Source: a virus. Taken from it: a DNA stretch of 42,527 nucleotides. This document shows positions 1 through 8,431 of this stretch, piece by piece. The stretch spans positions 1 to 42,527 of the IMG/VR virus record IMGVR_UViG_3300046689_000434, one strand, 5' to 3'. The position numbers were made by a program, and so were the translations under genes. The notes under the pieces are model-generated. The model was not told the origin of the DNA and made no database searches. It saw only the letters and a program-made list of their open reading frames with translations. Within the stretch, counting starts at the first letter, position 1. Every line of letters starts with the position of its first letter.

Positions 1-245
1 CCCGCGAAACCCTCTGGGCCTTTCTCGCCGAAGCGACCAAATTCGAAATCCGCTGCGTGCGTGTCACCCACGGCAAGGCCGTGCGTCTGGACGGCAAGCG
101 GCCGATGATCAAAAGCCACGTCAACACCTGGCTGCGCCAGCACTCGCAAGTACTCGGTTTCTGCTCCTGCCAGGCCAAACATGGCGGTGCCGGCGCGGTT
201 TACGTGATGCTCAAACGCACCATGATGGAAGGCCGCGACGAATAA
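1..245 (+). CDS. Smr-domain protein, 3' end only (host gene)
   Basis: Partial gene; its start lies outside the window. The open frame runs from base 3 to the TAA at 243-245. The visible part carries the C-terminal hallmarks of the Smr (small MutS-related) domain: a V-T-H-G-K motif, then an amphipathic stretch with a WLRQ motif, then GGAGAVYVML, which matches the conserved GG.GA..V.L end of the fold. Smr domains in bacteria bind or nick branched DNA or RNA. The composition is GC-rich and typical of a Pseudomonas core gene. I read it as chromosomal flank to the left of the prophage. SmrA is the likely family member, but the missing N-terminus prevents a firm name. Confidence 0.8.
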   Translation, partial: RETLWAFLAEATKFEIRCVRVTHGKAVRLDGKRPMIKSHVNTWLRQHSQVLGFCSCQAKHGGAGAVYVMLKRTMMEGRDE

Positions 246-442
246 TCGCGTTACACCGAACTTGCAGGGTCGTGTCCGCCACCGTACCCTTGCCCTTTGC
301 GAAAATCCCCACAGGTAGTTTCATGTCCCTGGAACAGAATTACACCGCCATGTTTAAGGGTTTTCAGCAGGTTATCAGGGTCTATGAAATCAAGGACTTC
401 GCTCTTAGGGGGACTTAGGATTTCACTCAAAAACACAGCTAA

Positions 443-460
443 TGGTACAAAAATTGGTAC
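443..460 (+). repeat. Candidate attL: near-copy of sequence in integrase 3' end
   Basis: TGGTACAAAAATTGGTAC here matches TGGTACAAAATTGGTAC at 42459-42475 in the same orientation, apart from one extra A. The pair flanks the whole prophage, as attachment-site repeats would. The motif is itself an internal repeat (TGGTAC twice), so it could instead be an integrase arm site or a relic of an older integrase end. No tRNA gene is visible at either end. Confidence 0.4.
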
Positions 461-485
461 GGGATTCTCGCATCCCATCTTCTTG

Positions 486-522
486 AAAGCCCCGCCTCGC
501 TTGCGCCGATGTGGGGCTTTTT
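486..522 (+). terminator. Rho-independent terminator, rightward
   Basis: AAAGCCCC (486-493) pairs with GGGGCTTT (513-520) around a 19-base loop and is followed by further T residues. It would stop rightward transcription coming from the Smr gene. The rest of the 246-753 gap holds no convincing reading frame; the 101-codon frame at 297-602 runs through this hairpin and has no family features. Confidence 0.65.
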
Positions 523-753
523 CGTTAGCAATCACTCTCGACGCACCTCCGGACTCGGCTCGTGGCGGAGGGCAACGAAACCTTCTACAGTATTCGAGAT
601 GAGCCTGAGGAGGGGCGGGCAGGTGCAATCTTAATGGCTTTACGCCATACTGATTCGATTGGCGGCACATGATTCGCAACGTTAAATTTAAATAAGATCA
701 AACGCTTCCCTGCTTTTCGACTCTATGTTCACGTAAGTAGTCTCGGGGTTAGT

Positions 754-2829
754 ATGTTAAGGACTAATGAAAAGTATATGGAAGATCGTCGTCTCCTCGC
801 GTCAGCGGCCCTATTTCGTCAGCTTCACGAAAACAAAAAAGATGTTTATGACGTACTGGCTCAATTTATTCGCTCGTCGATCAGTTGGAGCTCTTCATGG
901 AGTTTCAATGTCACAGAATGTTCTAACATCCTAGAACGATATTTCGGTTTCAAGATTCCGGACGCAGTTATACGCACGTGCCTGAAAAAGCGTCTCAAGC
1001 GCGCGGGGGAACTATCCCTTCACCAAGGCATATACTCTACAACAGAAAACTTCGTCAGGGCTGACTCGCTGAAGGAAGACTACACGAGCATCCAAAGCGA
1101 ACAGCGCTATATCATCGACACACTGACGGAACACGTTGAGAAAATTAAAACAAGAAAACTAACCGAAGCTGAACGCACTGAACTTTCCGCAGACTTCCAC
1201 TCATATTTTTTAGGCGGATTAAAACCTTGCGAAAACTCAGTTTTTATCAGCGAGTTCATAGTCAAATTTTCTAGCTCTGCGGGATTTACTGAAAAGCTTA
1301 ATCGTGTTGAAGAAGGCCTTATCCTTTATGGTGGAATATGCCACTCCTCCAGCTTGGCCAATCATGAGCCATGGCGAAATAATTTTACTATCTATCTAGA
1401 TACCGAAGTACTATTTTATTCACAGGGATTCAACGGCACCCTACATAAGAATATTTTCGATGATTTTCACTCTCTGATAAAAGAAATCAACACACGAACT
1501 TCTCATGGCGCCAAAATTGAACTTCGCTACTTTGAGGAAGCCAAACGAGAAGTAGAAGATTTCTTTTATGCGGCCGAAAAAATTGTTCAGCAAAGGCAGG
1601 AGCCCGACCCATCTAAAGCGGCAATGGTAAACATAACTAACGGCTGCAGCACCACCGGAGACGTGCTGCTGAAAAAAGCTAAATTCTATGAGGCACTTCG
1701 TCGGCTACGTATCGAAGAAGAAGTTAGCCAAAACTACTATGACCCACCCACCTATGTTGTGGATGATATAGGAACCATTCAGTTACTTTTATCTGAACAA
1801 CCCGATTTAGATCAAGAAAAGATTCCAAGTGTTCTGCGTCTATTCACTAAAATCAACTATCTGCGACGCGGCTCAAGCCATAACGGTTTAGAGCAGTCTG
1901 CAGCTATTCTTGTTTCTGGAAAGTACATCACACGGGTTTTGGCATTTTCAAAAGCAGTATTACAAGAAGCAAGGCAAATCCCGTTCGCCACTGACCTAGA
2001 CCACTTGACTGAACGCCTATGGTTCAAACTAAACAAGGGGTTTGGAGACGGAAAGTTACCCTCCACCTTTGATGTAGTTGCACGAGCGCAGGTGATTTTA
2101 TCGACACAAGCCGGCAGCAAAGTCGCGGAGGACTATAAGTCACTACGTAGCCAGATCGAATCTGGGTCCATGAGTAACGATAGCGCTGGATTCCTACTTT
2201 CTGAGCTTCGCTCACGAACCACAAAACCCGAAGACTTCCAACCAGAAAATGTTGAGGAAATTACTGCTTTTCTGCGTAGCGAATTCATAGAAGATGCTCT
2301 TCGACAAAAAGCAGTACTTCAGCGCAAGGCGGAGGAAGGCGAACTGAGCCGAACTCAGGTAGGCGTACTTGAGGATCAACTCAAACAACAGGAAGAGTTA
2401 TCAAAACAAGACAAAGATCTACATCAACAACAGATTGACAGCACTCATATTCGGCACCAAGCACAACTACGTGCACGAGACATCGCTATGCACAAGGAGA
2501 AATTAAAACCGCTCCGCATTATTGCCGAGTACGAATACATTGGGTTTATTTTTCTCGCTTACGGCATAGCTGCGATAAGTGGCTTAGCTCTTATTTTATG
2601 GCTACGAAGCGCAAATGATACCTCACTTGGTATGCTGTCCGTAGCTTTGGGTATTTTACCTCTTGGAATTATGCTCATCAGCGGAAAAGCAATGTCTTTA
2701 TACTTCGCAAGGCGTGTCAAGGCCCGCTACCGCAGACGCCAGCGTAATAAGTTCACCATTCGCAATCTAGCCAGCTACTCCCAAGAGCTTGCGAAAGATC
2801 TTCCAGGCCTCGGCGAGTCATCCGGATAA
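754..2829 (+). CDS. Unrecognised 691-aa membrane-anchored protein, possible PIN-like segment
   Basis: Not recognised with certainty. The N-terminal ~100 residues are helical and basic and could form a winged-helix domain. Around residues 213-225 the motif IYLDTEVLF, followed by a helix rich in E and R, recalls the first acidic strand of PIN-type nucleases. Residues ~500-590 are a charged coiled-coil segment rich in Q, E and K. Two hydrophobic segments follow (~595-615 and ~625-648), then a very basic tail (RRVKARYRRRQR). Codon use is clearly AT-richer than in the phage structural genes, which suggests separate acquisition. The start at 754 has a GGGG-type ribosome site; an in-frame ATG at 778 is an alternative. 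Its position in prophage cargo next to an HNH gene makes an anti-phage role possible, but this is inference. Confidence 0.6.
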   Translation: MLRTNEKYMEDRRLLASAALFRQLHENKKDVYDVLAQFIRSSISWSSSWSFNVTECSNILERYFGFKIPDAVIRTCLKKRLKRAGELSLHQGIYSTTENFVRADSLKEDYTSIQSEQRYIIDTLTEHVEKIKTRKLTEAERTELSADFHSYFLGGLKPCENSVFISEFIVKFSSSAGFTEKLNRVEEGLILYGGICHSSSLANHEPWRNNFTIYLDTEVLFYSQGFNGTLHKNIFDDFHSLIKEINTRTSHGAKIELRYFEEAKREVEDFFYAAEKIVQQRQEPDPSKAAMVNITNGCSTTGDVLLKKAKFYEALRRLRIEEEVSQNYYDPPTYVVDDIGTIQLLLSEQPDLDQEKIPSVLRLFTKINYLRRGSSHNGLEQSAAILVSGKYITRVLAFSKAVLQEARQIPFATDLDHLTERLWFKLNKGFGDGKLPSTFDVVARAQVILSTQAGSKVAEDYKSLRSQIESGSMSNDSAGFLLSELRSRTTKPEDFQPENVEEITAFLRSEFIEDALRQKAVLQRKAEEGELSRTQVGVLEDQLKQQEELSKQDKDLHQQQIDSTHIRHQAQLRARDIAMHKEKLKPLRIIAEYEYIGFIFLAYGIAAISGLALILWLRSANDTSLGMLSVALGILPLGIMLISGKAMSLYFARRVKARYRRRQRNKFTIRNLASYSQELAKDLPGLGESSG

Positions 2830-2935
2830 ACGACTATTCGAGGAAATCACTAGCAAGTGAATGTGATTAACCGCCCGTTTCTGTCCTGAGGCGGGCGGGC
2901 GCTCCGATGATGGATTGGGCGTAGCCCGTCGCTGG

Positions 2936-2949
2936 CCCCCCCCCCCCCC
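2936..2949 (+). repeat. 14-base poly-C tract
   Basis: A run of 14 C residues lies in the non-coding gap after the 691-aa gene, 124 bases upstream of the next start codon. Long C/G homopolymers slip during replication and can underlie phase variation. They are also prone to sequencing error. Confidence 0.95.
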
Positions 2950-3073
2950 GGCTAGCCTGGCTGACTCCTCGAAATCACAATTCTTTGTAGCAATTTCTAA
3001 GCATGCAGCAATCACCGCCCATAAAGGGCACTACCGGTACTATGCTTGTTCTTTTTCGAAAGGAGTCGGAGCA

Positions 3074-3289
3074 ATGTCAGACGAATATTCGTTACGGGAT
3101 GTGCTGGAAAGGATCTACCAGAATCAGCTCGGTTTGGAAGCAGCCTTGATGGAGCTGACGCTTCATGCAGAACAGCAAGGTTTGCCCGACGTTGGTGAAA
3201 ACGTTCGTGGCGCCTTGTGGGTGATCGGCGAGAACGCTGGTCACATCAAGCAGGGCTTGGCCAAGCTGAGAGGGAAGAGCGAGGGCTAG
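3074..3289 (+). CDS. Small hypothetical protein, 71 aa
   Basis: The start at 3074 is chosen because AGGAG sits at 3061-3065 with normal spacing. The open frame extends upstream to 2915, but that part translates the poly-C tract and GC hairpin and looks artefactual. The product is acidic, mostly helical and soluble. It begins MSDEYSLRDVLERIYQNQ and has a second half rich in G, E and N (LPDVGENVRGALWVIGEN). It resembles small conserved Pseudomonas proteins of unknown function. No motif gives a role. Confidence 0.6.
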   Translation: MSDEYSLRDVLERIYQNQLGLEAALMELTLHAEQQGLPDVGENVRGALWVIGENAGHIKQGLAKLRGKSEG

Positions 3290-3373
3290 ATTGAGTGTAG
3301 ATGTCTGCCCAGATCATTCTGGGGCCTGCCAATTTCAATATGTAATGGAACACGTCAGCGGGGTGAGGGCTTT

Positions 3374-3901
3374 ATGAGGCACTGCATAAGCTCACAGGAA
3401 GTGATTGCTGCGCTCCGCGAAATTAATGCTTTAAGTATCGGTATTGATGGGATAGACGGCTCGGGCAAGTCAACGCTAGCCCTAGCGATCTCGGAAGCTC
3501 TTGGTCTTCCATGTATCAGTCTAGACTCCTTCCTTAAGAAAGATCCGGACGGGTATGTTGAGTCGCTGGACTACACGAAACTGGGATCAGCGCTGGAGGG
3601 CCTACAAGGCTACGTTGTAGAGGGGGTCTGCTTAATTCAGGTATTGCTAAGAATTCAGCTCATGCCTGCAGCGAGCATCTATATCAAACGAATTCGACAC
3701 GGGTTCTGGTTAGATGAGACACAACTAGACATCCATGAATCCGTTGAGATCATTTTGGCCAGGGAACGAGAGCGCGCCAGCCTATTCTCGCCTGGCCCGG
3801 TTGATTATCTCGGTTTGGCAGAAGAAGTCATTCGATATCACGCTGAATTTCGTCCGCATGATTTGGCAGATGTAACGTATGCCGCTCCAGCTCATTACTG
3901 A
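3374..3901 (+). CDS. P-loop nucleoside (uridine) kinase-like protein, 175 aa
   Basis: Residues 22-35 contain GIDGIDGSGKST, a clear Walker A motif of the uridine kinase/phosphoribulokinase type. LPCISLDSFL (residues ~46-55) matches the D-x-F lid region that follows in that family. VVEGVCL (~79-85) corresponds to the EG(V/I) Walker B strand. The C-terminal third (RERERASLFSPGP) is helical and may close the lid. The protein is slightly shorter than typical uridine kinases (~200-230 aa). A GAGGG site precedes the ATG. Substrate is unknown. It is part of the rightward cargo block and has no phage-core function that I recognise. Confidence 0.65.
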   Translation: MRHCISSQEVIAALREINALSIGIDGIDGSGKSTLALAISEALGLPCISLDSFLKKDPDGYVESLDYTKLGSALEGLQGYVVEGVCLIQVLLRIQLMPAASIYIKRIRHGFWLDETQLDIHESVEIILARERERASLFSPGPVDYLGLAEEVIRYHAEFRPHDLADVTYAAPAHY

Positions 3902-4167
3902 TTCACAGCAGAAGCGGCATTCGATCGTAAGGATAGGGATTCGAACCCCTTCGTTCGCCCCTCTGGGCCGCTCAGGGCCATTGAATTCGCCCCTCTCAAT
4001 GATGGCCAAAGGCCTCCCGCGGTATACAGCGGCCTCAAATTTACCCTAATTTGGCCCTAAACCACTCCCGATCCATATGGGATCTCATACGCCTCCGAGG
4101 TTCGGTTTTCTTTATCCCCTTCGTGATACTGTTTCAAGGAGCGCGGACACCTATTCGAGAAATGGCC

Positions 4168-5292
4168 ATGGACAACACCAGCTACTGTGCCCTGTGTGAA
4201 GAACGAATTGAAATCGCCAACGATTCCAGAGAGCACATCATTCCTCACTCAATAGGTGGCCGACGCAAAATTCGGTCGTTCATATGTATCGATTGCAACA
4301 GCCGTTCGGGCGATACCTGGGACGCTGAGATTTGGGAGCAATTTTCCCACCTTGCGATGATGCACGGTGTTGATCGAGAACGAGGGGCGCCACCGAATAT
4401 CAAGATTCAGACCATAGATGGAGAAAATTATCTCATGCTACCCGATGGCAGCATGACTATCCCGAATGCCACTTACAGGGCCGAGCCAAGCGAAAAAGGT
4501 CTGAAAATAAATATAACAGCAAAGGATAAGGCCACTGCTTATAAAATGGTTAAGCAGGTCGCAAGAAAAAACCCGAAGGTCGATATAAATTCTTTTTTGG
4601 GCGGCATGTCAATAAAAGAGACACCCCTTGAGTCACCCGTTACCTTTTCTGCTCAATTTGGCGGGGAGCTTGCCGGCCGTTCAATGGTCAAAACAGCGGT
4701 TGCACTAGCTGCAGCTGCTGGCGTGAGCCCTAAGTCCTGCGATGCAGCAATGCAGTACTTGAAGAACGACTCTGCAATACCACCTTACGCCTTTTTTTAT
4801 TTGCGCGACCTGGTCATGAATCGACCATCAACTCATACCTTCAATTGCGTTAGCGTTATCGGCATACCCGCGAAACGACAACTATTAGGCTACGTAGAAT
4901 ATTTTTCAATGTCGCGGATCGTGGTTATCCTTAGTGAACAATATGACGGCCCCTCGATACATACTACTTACGCTTTCAATCCTGCCAGCAGCTCTGGTCT
5001 CACCCTGAACGTGGACCTCAATCTATCCGAGGAAGAGCTAAAGCTGATCCGGACCGATCAAGCGTTGACGAATGAAACCTATACCGCCGCTCTCAAGGAA
5101 GGATTCGACATCATTTATAATCGCAGCCAATCTCGATACCTAGAGCGAGAGGCCAGCAATGCTTTCGAACACGCATGCGAGTCAATGGGTATTGAGAGAG
5201 ACAGCATCATCCCCACCGAACGAGCTGAAGAGTTCTCCAATCTCGTTGCTAATTATTTCGTTTCTAAAATAGCGCACATGATTCGTCGATAA
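4168..5292 (+). CDS. HNH endonuclease domain protein, 374 aa
   Basis: The N-terminus is an HNH nuclease domain with zinc knuckles: C7-x2-C10, then R-E-H23-I-I-P-H27, then C40-x2-C43-N44. This fits the HNH/McrA-like fold, with H23 the probable metal-binding or catalytic histidine. The remaining ~320 residues contain no motif I can name, including a KITAKDKATAYKMVKQVARK region that could be a small regulatory or recognition domain. The start is set at 4168, with GAGA seven bases upstream; 4162 (MAM...) is equally possible. The longer frame begins with TTG at 4051 and is less likely. HNH proteins of this shape are often restriction or defence enzymes carried on mobile DNA. Here that is inference from context. 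Confidence 0.7.
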   Translation: MDNTSYCALCEERIEIANDSREHIIPHSIGGRRKIRSFICIDCNSRSGDTWDAEIWEQFSHLAMMHGVDRERGAPPNIKIQTIDGENYLMLPDGSMTIPNATYRAEPSEKGLKINITAKDKATAYKMVKQVARKNPKVDINSFLGGMSIKETPLESPVTFSAQFGGELAGRSMVKTAVALAAAAGVSPKSCDAAMQYLKNDSAIPPYAFFYLRDLVMNRPSTHTFNCVSVIGIPAKRQLLGYVEYFSMSRIVVILSEQYDGPSIHTTYAFNPASSSGLTLNVDLNLSEEELKLIRTDQALTNETYTAALKEGFDIIYNRSQSRYLEREASNAFEHACESMGIERDSIIPTERAEEFSNLVANYFVSKIAHMIRR

Positions 5293-5337
5293 AGTCAGCA
5301 TCCAATAAATTCAAGGCATCGCAAGGTCCGCCATCCT

Positions 5338-5697
5338 ATGAGACGACTATTTTCAGATATTAAATTTCTTTCTGCTGTCAGCTCGTTAGTTGTGATTGCG
5401 TCTGCTGCCGCCAGCATTTGGTCAAATCATTGGCATTGGTTCGGCCGGTCAGGGGCAATCCTTACAATTGCCGGCCTATTGCTGACCTTCCGCCCACTGG
5501 TACGCGTGGGGCTCGCCGAATGGCTGAAAAGCCAATCAATCATCGACTGTGGCCATGTTGAACCAACTGAGGCTGAAGCCGAAGCTGATCGCCAAACACA
5601 AATTGACGGTTCCGCATCCAAGTGGGGCGTGACCATGGCGATTGCTGGAACTTTGGTTTGGGCATACGGAGACCTCATTGGCGGCCTTCCGCAGTGA
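5338..5697 (+). CDS. Small membrane protein, 119 aa
   Basis: Two or three hydrophobic segments are visible: residues ~10-28 (FLSAVSSLVVIASAAASIW), ~37-52 (AILTIAGLLLTF) and ~98-115 (VTMAIAGTLVWAYGDLIGG). A soluble acidic loop (EPTEAEAEADRQTQ) separates the last two. It follows the HNH gene by 45 bases on the same strand, so the two may be co-transcribed. A nuclease gene next to a small membrane protein is a common layout for two-gene defence or immunity cassettes, but nothing in the sequence shows this directly. The gene is convergent with umuC. Confidence 0.55.
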   Translation: MRRLFSDIKFLSAVSSLVVIASAAASIWSNHWHWFGRSGAILTIAGLLLTFRPLVRVGLAEWLKSQSIIDCGHVEPTEAEAEADRQTQIDGSASKWGVTMAIAGTLVWAYGDLIGGLPQ

Positions 5698-5748
5698 TGG
5701 TTAACAACGCTCAATTACGCAGCACGCTGCGGGCCGAGCATCACACCA

Positions 5749-7026
5749 TTATTTGCATCCCACCTTCCAAAGCTGATCCAGCCTCGTTGTATAGCTCTGG
5801 CTCATCATCTTCCGCCGCATGGCCCAATCAGGACTGGTCGGCACAGCCGCAGACCGAAGCGTCCCCCTGCCCCACCGTCCATTGATCTTATCCAGCACCG
5901 TCATCAGGCTCGTCGTCTCGGTGGACTGGGTGATGGCGAACAGATCCTCGGTGAGTTCACCAGGCTGGCAAAGATCGACGAGCATCACCTCTGCCTTGCT
6001 GTATTTGAATCCCGGCCGGAATACGCGCTCGACGGCGCCGACGGCTGCCTTGGTCAGCAGACGCACATCATCGGTGGGATATGGCAGCACGATCAGGATG
6101 CCGTTTGCGTACTTGGCCTCATCCGGATTGAACATACCAGTGCGAACGCTGACGCGGATTTTCTTACACAGTGAGTTCTGGGCCCGCAATTTTTCCGAGG
6201 CGCGCATCACGTAAGTGGCGACGGCCTCCTTGATCGGAGCCAGCTCCGTGAGGCGCTTGCCAAACATCCGGCTGCAGCAAATCTCCTGCTTGGGTGGATT
6301 CGGCTCGTCCAACTCAAGACACGCAGTGCCAGCCAACTCACGGGCGGTTTTCTCGATCACCACACTGAAGTTCTTTCGTAGCGTCCAGGCATCAGCCTTG
6401 GCCAGATCCATCGCAGTCTTGATGCCCATTCCATCCAGGTGGAACTTCATGCGCCGCCCTACTCCCCAGACCTCAGCCACGTCAGTGTTGCGCAGTACCC
6501 AGTCGCGTTTGATCGGGTCGCAGATATTCACGACGCCACCGGTTTGCGCCTGCAGACGTTTGGCGGTGTGGTTGGCCAGCTTTGCCAGGGTCTTGGTATG
6601 CGCGATGCCGACGCCGACCGGGATGCCCGTGCAGCGCAGCACCTGGCTGCGGACCTTGCGGCCGAGACCGTCCACGTCGTTGATTCCGGTGAGGTCGACG
6701 AACGCTTCGTCAATGCTGTACACCTCGACGGCCGGCACCATCGACTCGATCAGGGTCATGACACGTTCGCTCATGTCGCCGTACAGCGCATAGTTCGAGG
6801 AAAACGGGACGATGCCGTGCTGCTTGAGCTTGTGTTTGATCTGGAAGTACGGCTCGCCCATTTTCACGTAAGGCTTGGCGTCGTAGCTGCGTGCGATTAC
6901 GCAGCCGTCATTGTTCGACAACACCACGATGGGCACTTTGGCCAGGTCTGGGCGGAACACGCGCTCGCAACTGGCGTAGAAGCTGTTGCAATCTATCAGG
7001 CCGAATACCGGCAGCGCCTTAGACAT
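5749..7026 (-). CDS. umuC: UmuC/RulB, DNA polymerase V catalytic subunit
   Basis: A full-length (425 aa) Y-family polymerase. Motif DCNSFYASCE at residues 12-21 supplies the first catalytic Asp (D12) and the aromatic steric gate (Y17). SIDEAF at 104-109 supplies D106 and E107. A VGVGIAHTKTLAKLAN stretch (the conserved G-x-G-x-x-x-T-K-x-L-A-K motif) and little-finger residues follow. Together with UmuD' it carries out error-prone translesion synthesis. The gene overlaps umuD by 8 bases, so translation is coupled. Mobile umuDC pairs (rulAB) are common on Pseudomonas plasmids and prophages. The gene is intact, unlike many rulB copies that serve as insertion sites. Confidence 0.95.
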   Translation of the reverse strand: MSKALPVFGLIDCNSFYASCERVFRPDLAKVPIVVLSNNDGCVIARSYDAKPYVKMGEPYFQIKHKLKQHGIVPFSSNYALYGDMSERVMTLIESMVPAVEVYSIDEAFVDLTGINDVDGLGRKVRSQVLRCTGIPVGVGIAHTKTLAKLANHTAKRLQAQTGGVVNICDPIKRDWVLRNTDVAEVWGVGRRMKFHLDGMGIKTAMDLAKADAWTLRKNFSVVIEKTARELAGTACLELDEPNPPKQEICCSRMFGKRLTELAPIKEAVATYVMRASEKLRAQNSLCKKIRVSVRTGMFNPDEAKYANGILIVLPYPTDDVRLLTKAAVGAVERVFRPGFKYSKAEVMLVDLCQPGELTEDLFAITQSTETTSLMTVLDKINGRWGRGTLRSAAVPTSPDWAMRRKMMSQSYTTRLDQLWKVGCK

Positions 7027-7444
7027 GGCTGCGCACGCTGCTGGTGATCACACCCCAAATCGCCAACTCGTCACCCTCAAGGACGTACCGTGGCGGATAT
7101 TTGGGGTTTTCGGACATCAGGATGACCTCCCGACCGCGAAGGCATAGACGCTTGCAGACGGGTTCATTGTTCAAGAGCGCAATGACGATGTGGCCATGGG
7201 CTGGCTCGATTGATCGATCGACGATGGCTAGGTCTCCGTCATAGATCCCGGCACCCTGCATGCTTTCACCGATGAGAGACACCAGGTAGACATGTGGCGC
7301 GCGAATGTTCAGCACCTCATCCAACGATATCTGCGCTTCGATGTGATCCGCTGCCGGCGACGGAAACCCGGCCGGGACACGGAAGAGACACAGCGGTACC
7401 TTCGAACCGCCCTCACTAATGAGGCCTAGAATTGAGTGATTCAT
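7019..7444 (-). CDS. umuD: UmuD/RulA, SOS mutagenesis protein
   Basis: The 141-aa protein has the S24 peptidase features of UmuD: Ala25-Gly26 cleavage site (PAGFP), nucleophile Ser61 (GESMQ) and Lys98 (VCKRL), almost exactly matching the E. coli positions 24/25, 60 and 97. RecA filaments stimulate self-cleavage to UmuD', which joins UmuC to form polymerase V. The gene starts 19 bases from the LexA box at 7463-7478, and GGAAG lies upstream of the ATG. It is the first gene of the umuDC operon. Confidence 0.95.
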   Translation of the reverse strand: MNHSILGLISEGGSKVPLCLFRVPAGFPSPAADHIEAQISLDEVLNIRAPHVYLVSLIGESMQGAGIYDGDLAIVDRSIEPAHGHIVIALLNNEPVCKRLCLRGREVILMSENPKYPPRYVLEGDELAIWGVITSSVRSHV

Positions 7445-7462
7445 GACGCACGACTTCCAATA

Positions 7463-7478
7463 CTGTACGAATATACAG
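7463..7478. promoter_or_regulatory. LexA (SOS) box between umuD and the SRAP gene
   Basis: CTGTACGAATATACAG fits CTGT-N8-ACAG, and the flanks extend the dyad (TACTGT...ACAGTT). It lies 19 bases upstream of umuD on one side and 62 bases upstream of the SRAP gene on the other. It could therefore repress both divergent genes until DNA damage. Confidence 0.92.
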
Positions 7479-7539
7479 TTAACTTTCTGAAAGCCTTGCG
7501 GTCAATTTTTGTAGGAAATATCAGATAGGCGGGCAGGCA

Positions 7540-8229
7540 ATGTGCGGACGACTCTCGCAGTACAGCGGTATTCACGACTTCGTTGCCGCCTTGAGCATGC
7601 CCAATGCACTCGTCAACCATATCGGGGATCTGCCGCTGGAACGCTACAACGCCGCTCCCACCACACAACTTGCGCTGTTTCACCAGGAGGAAGGATTTCT
7701 GCATGCGGACATGGTGCGCTGGGGATGGCGACCGCATTGGGCAAAAGATCGTGCGGCCCCCATCAATGCCCGGGTAGAGAAGGTTGCGAACGGCCCGTTC
7801 TTTCGTGCCATCTGGCCGCATCGAGCTATTGTCGCGATCAATAACTGGTTCGAATGGGTAGATGAAGGCGGACCAAAAAAGCAGCCGTATTTGATTCGTC
7901 GTCGGGATCTTGTGCCCATCCTGTGGGCTGCAATTGGACAATATCCAATCGCTGGAATAGAACCCACCGAGCATTACGGCTTCGTGATCATCACCGCCGA
8001 CAGTGCAGGTGGGATGGTGGATATCCACGACCGCCGTCCGGTGGCGCTTTCGCCTGGGCTAGCACGCGAATGGCTGGATCCAGCAACACCTAAAGAACGC
8101 GCCGAAGAAATGGTGCTGCACCAGGGTGATCCGGCAGACGTATTTGAGTGGTTCAGGATAGAAGCAGCCATCGGAAATGTGCGCAATCAGGGTTCTGACC
8201 TAATCAAACCGATGACCGATTCGGTTTAA
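7540..8229 (+). CDS. yedK: SRAP-domain protein, YedK/HMCES family
   Basis: A 229-aa SOS response-associated peptidase-type protein. It has the invariant Cys2 exposed after Met removal (MCGR), NAAPT (37-41), PINARVE (74-80), E105 in NNWFEW and H163 in DIHDRRPVAL. These match the catalytic C2/E105/H160 set of E. coli YedK. Family members form a thiazolidine crosslink with abasic sites in single-stranded DNA and protect them from breakage. It is transcribed divergently from umuDC across a LexA box. Pairing an abasic-site shield with a translesion polymerase makes a coherent DNA damage-tolerance module. Confidence 0.93.
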   Translation: MCGRLSQYSGIHDFVAALSMPNALVNHIGDLPLERYNAAPTTQLALFHQEEGFLHADMVRWGWRPHWAKDRAAPINARVEKVANGPFFRAIWPHRAIVAINNWFEWVDEGGPKKQPYLIRRRDLVPILWAAIGQYPIAGIEPTEHYGFVIITADSAGGMVDIHDRRPVALSPGLAREWLDPATPKERAEEMVLHQGDPADVFEWFRIEAAIGNVRNQGSDLIKPMTDSV

Positions 8230-8332
8230 ATATTTTGTTCTGTTCGATTTACAATTTGTTCCTTAACTGTTTCATTATCAGACCGACGCCTCATCACTCC
8301 AATCATCTAACGCCTTTGCGACGATGCCATTT

Positions 8333-8404
8333 CGTTATTTCGTTATTTCGTTATTTCGTTATTTCGTTATTTCTTCATTTCTTCATTTCTTCATTTCTTC
8401 ATTT
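8333..8404 (+). repeat. Nine tandem octamers: CGTTATTT x5 then CTTCATTT x4
   Basis: Five perfect copies of CGTTATTT (8333-8372) pass directly into four perfect copies of CTTCATTT (8373-8404), with phase kept. The two units differ at two positions. The array lies in non-coding DNA. Perfect 8-bp microsatellites this long are rare in bacterial chromosomes and are expected to vary in copy number. Confidence 0.97.
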
Positions 8405-8431
8405 CGCCACCGATGGGCCGACTACGCAATT

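Noticed and set aside
297-602. 101-codon frame near the left end
   Set aside because: It runs through a terminator hairpin and the candidate att sequence, and no protein features are visible.
3930-3960. tRNA-like T-arm (GGTTCGAATCC pattern) on the minus strand
   Set aside because: Only the T-loop resembles a tRNA; the acceptor, D and anticodon arms cannot be formed from the surrounding bases. It may be a remnant or chance match.
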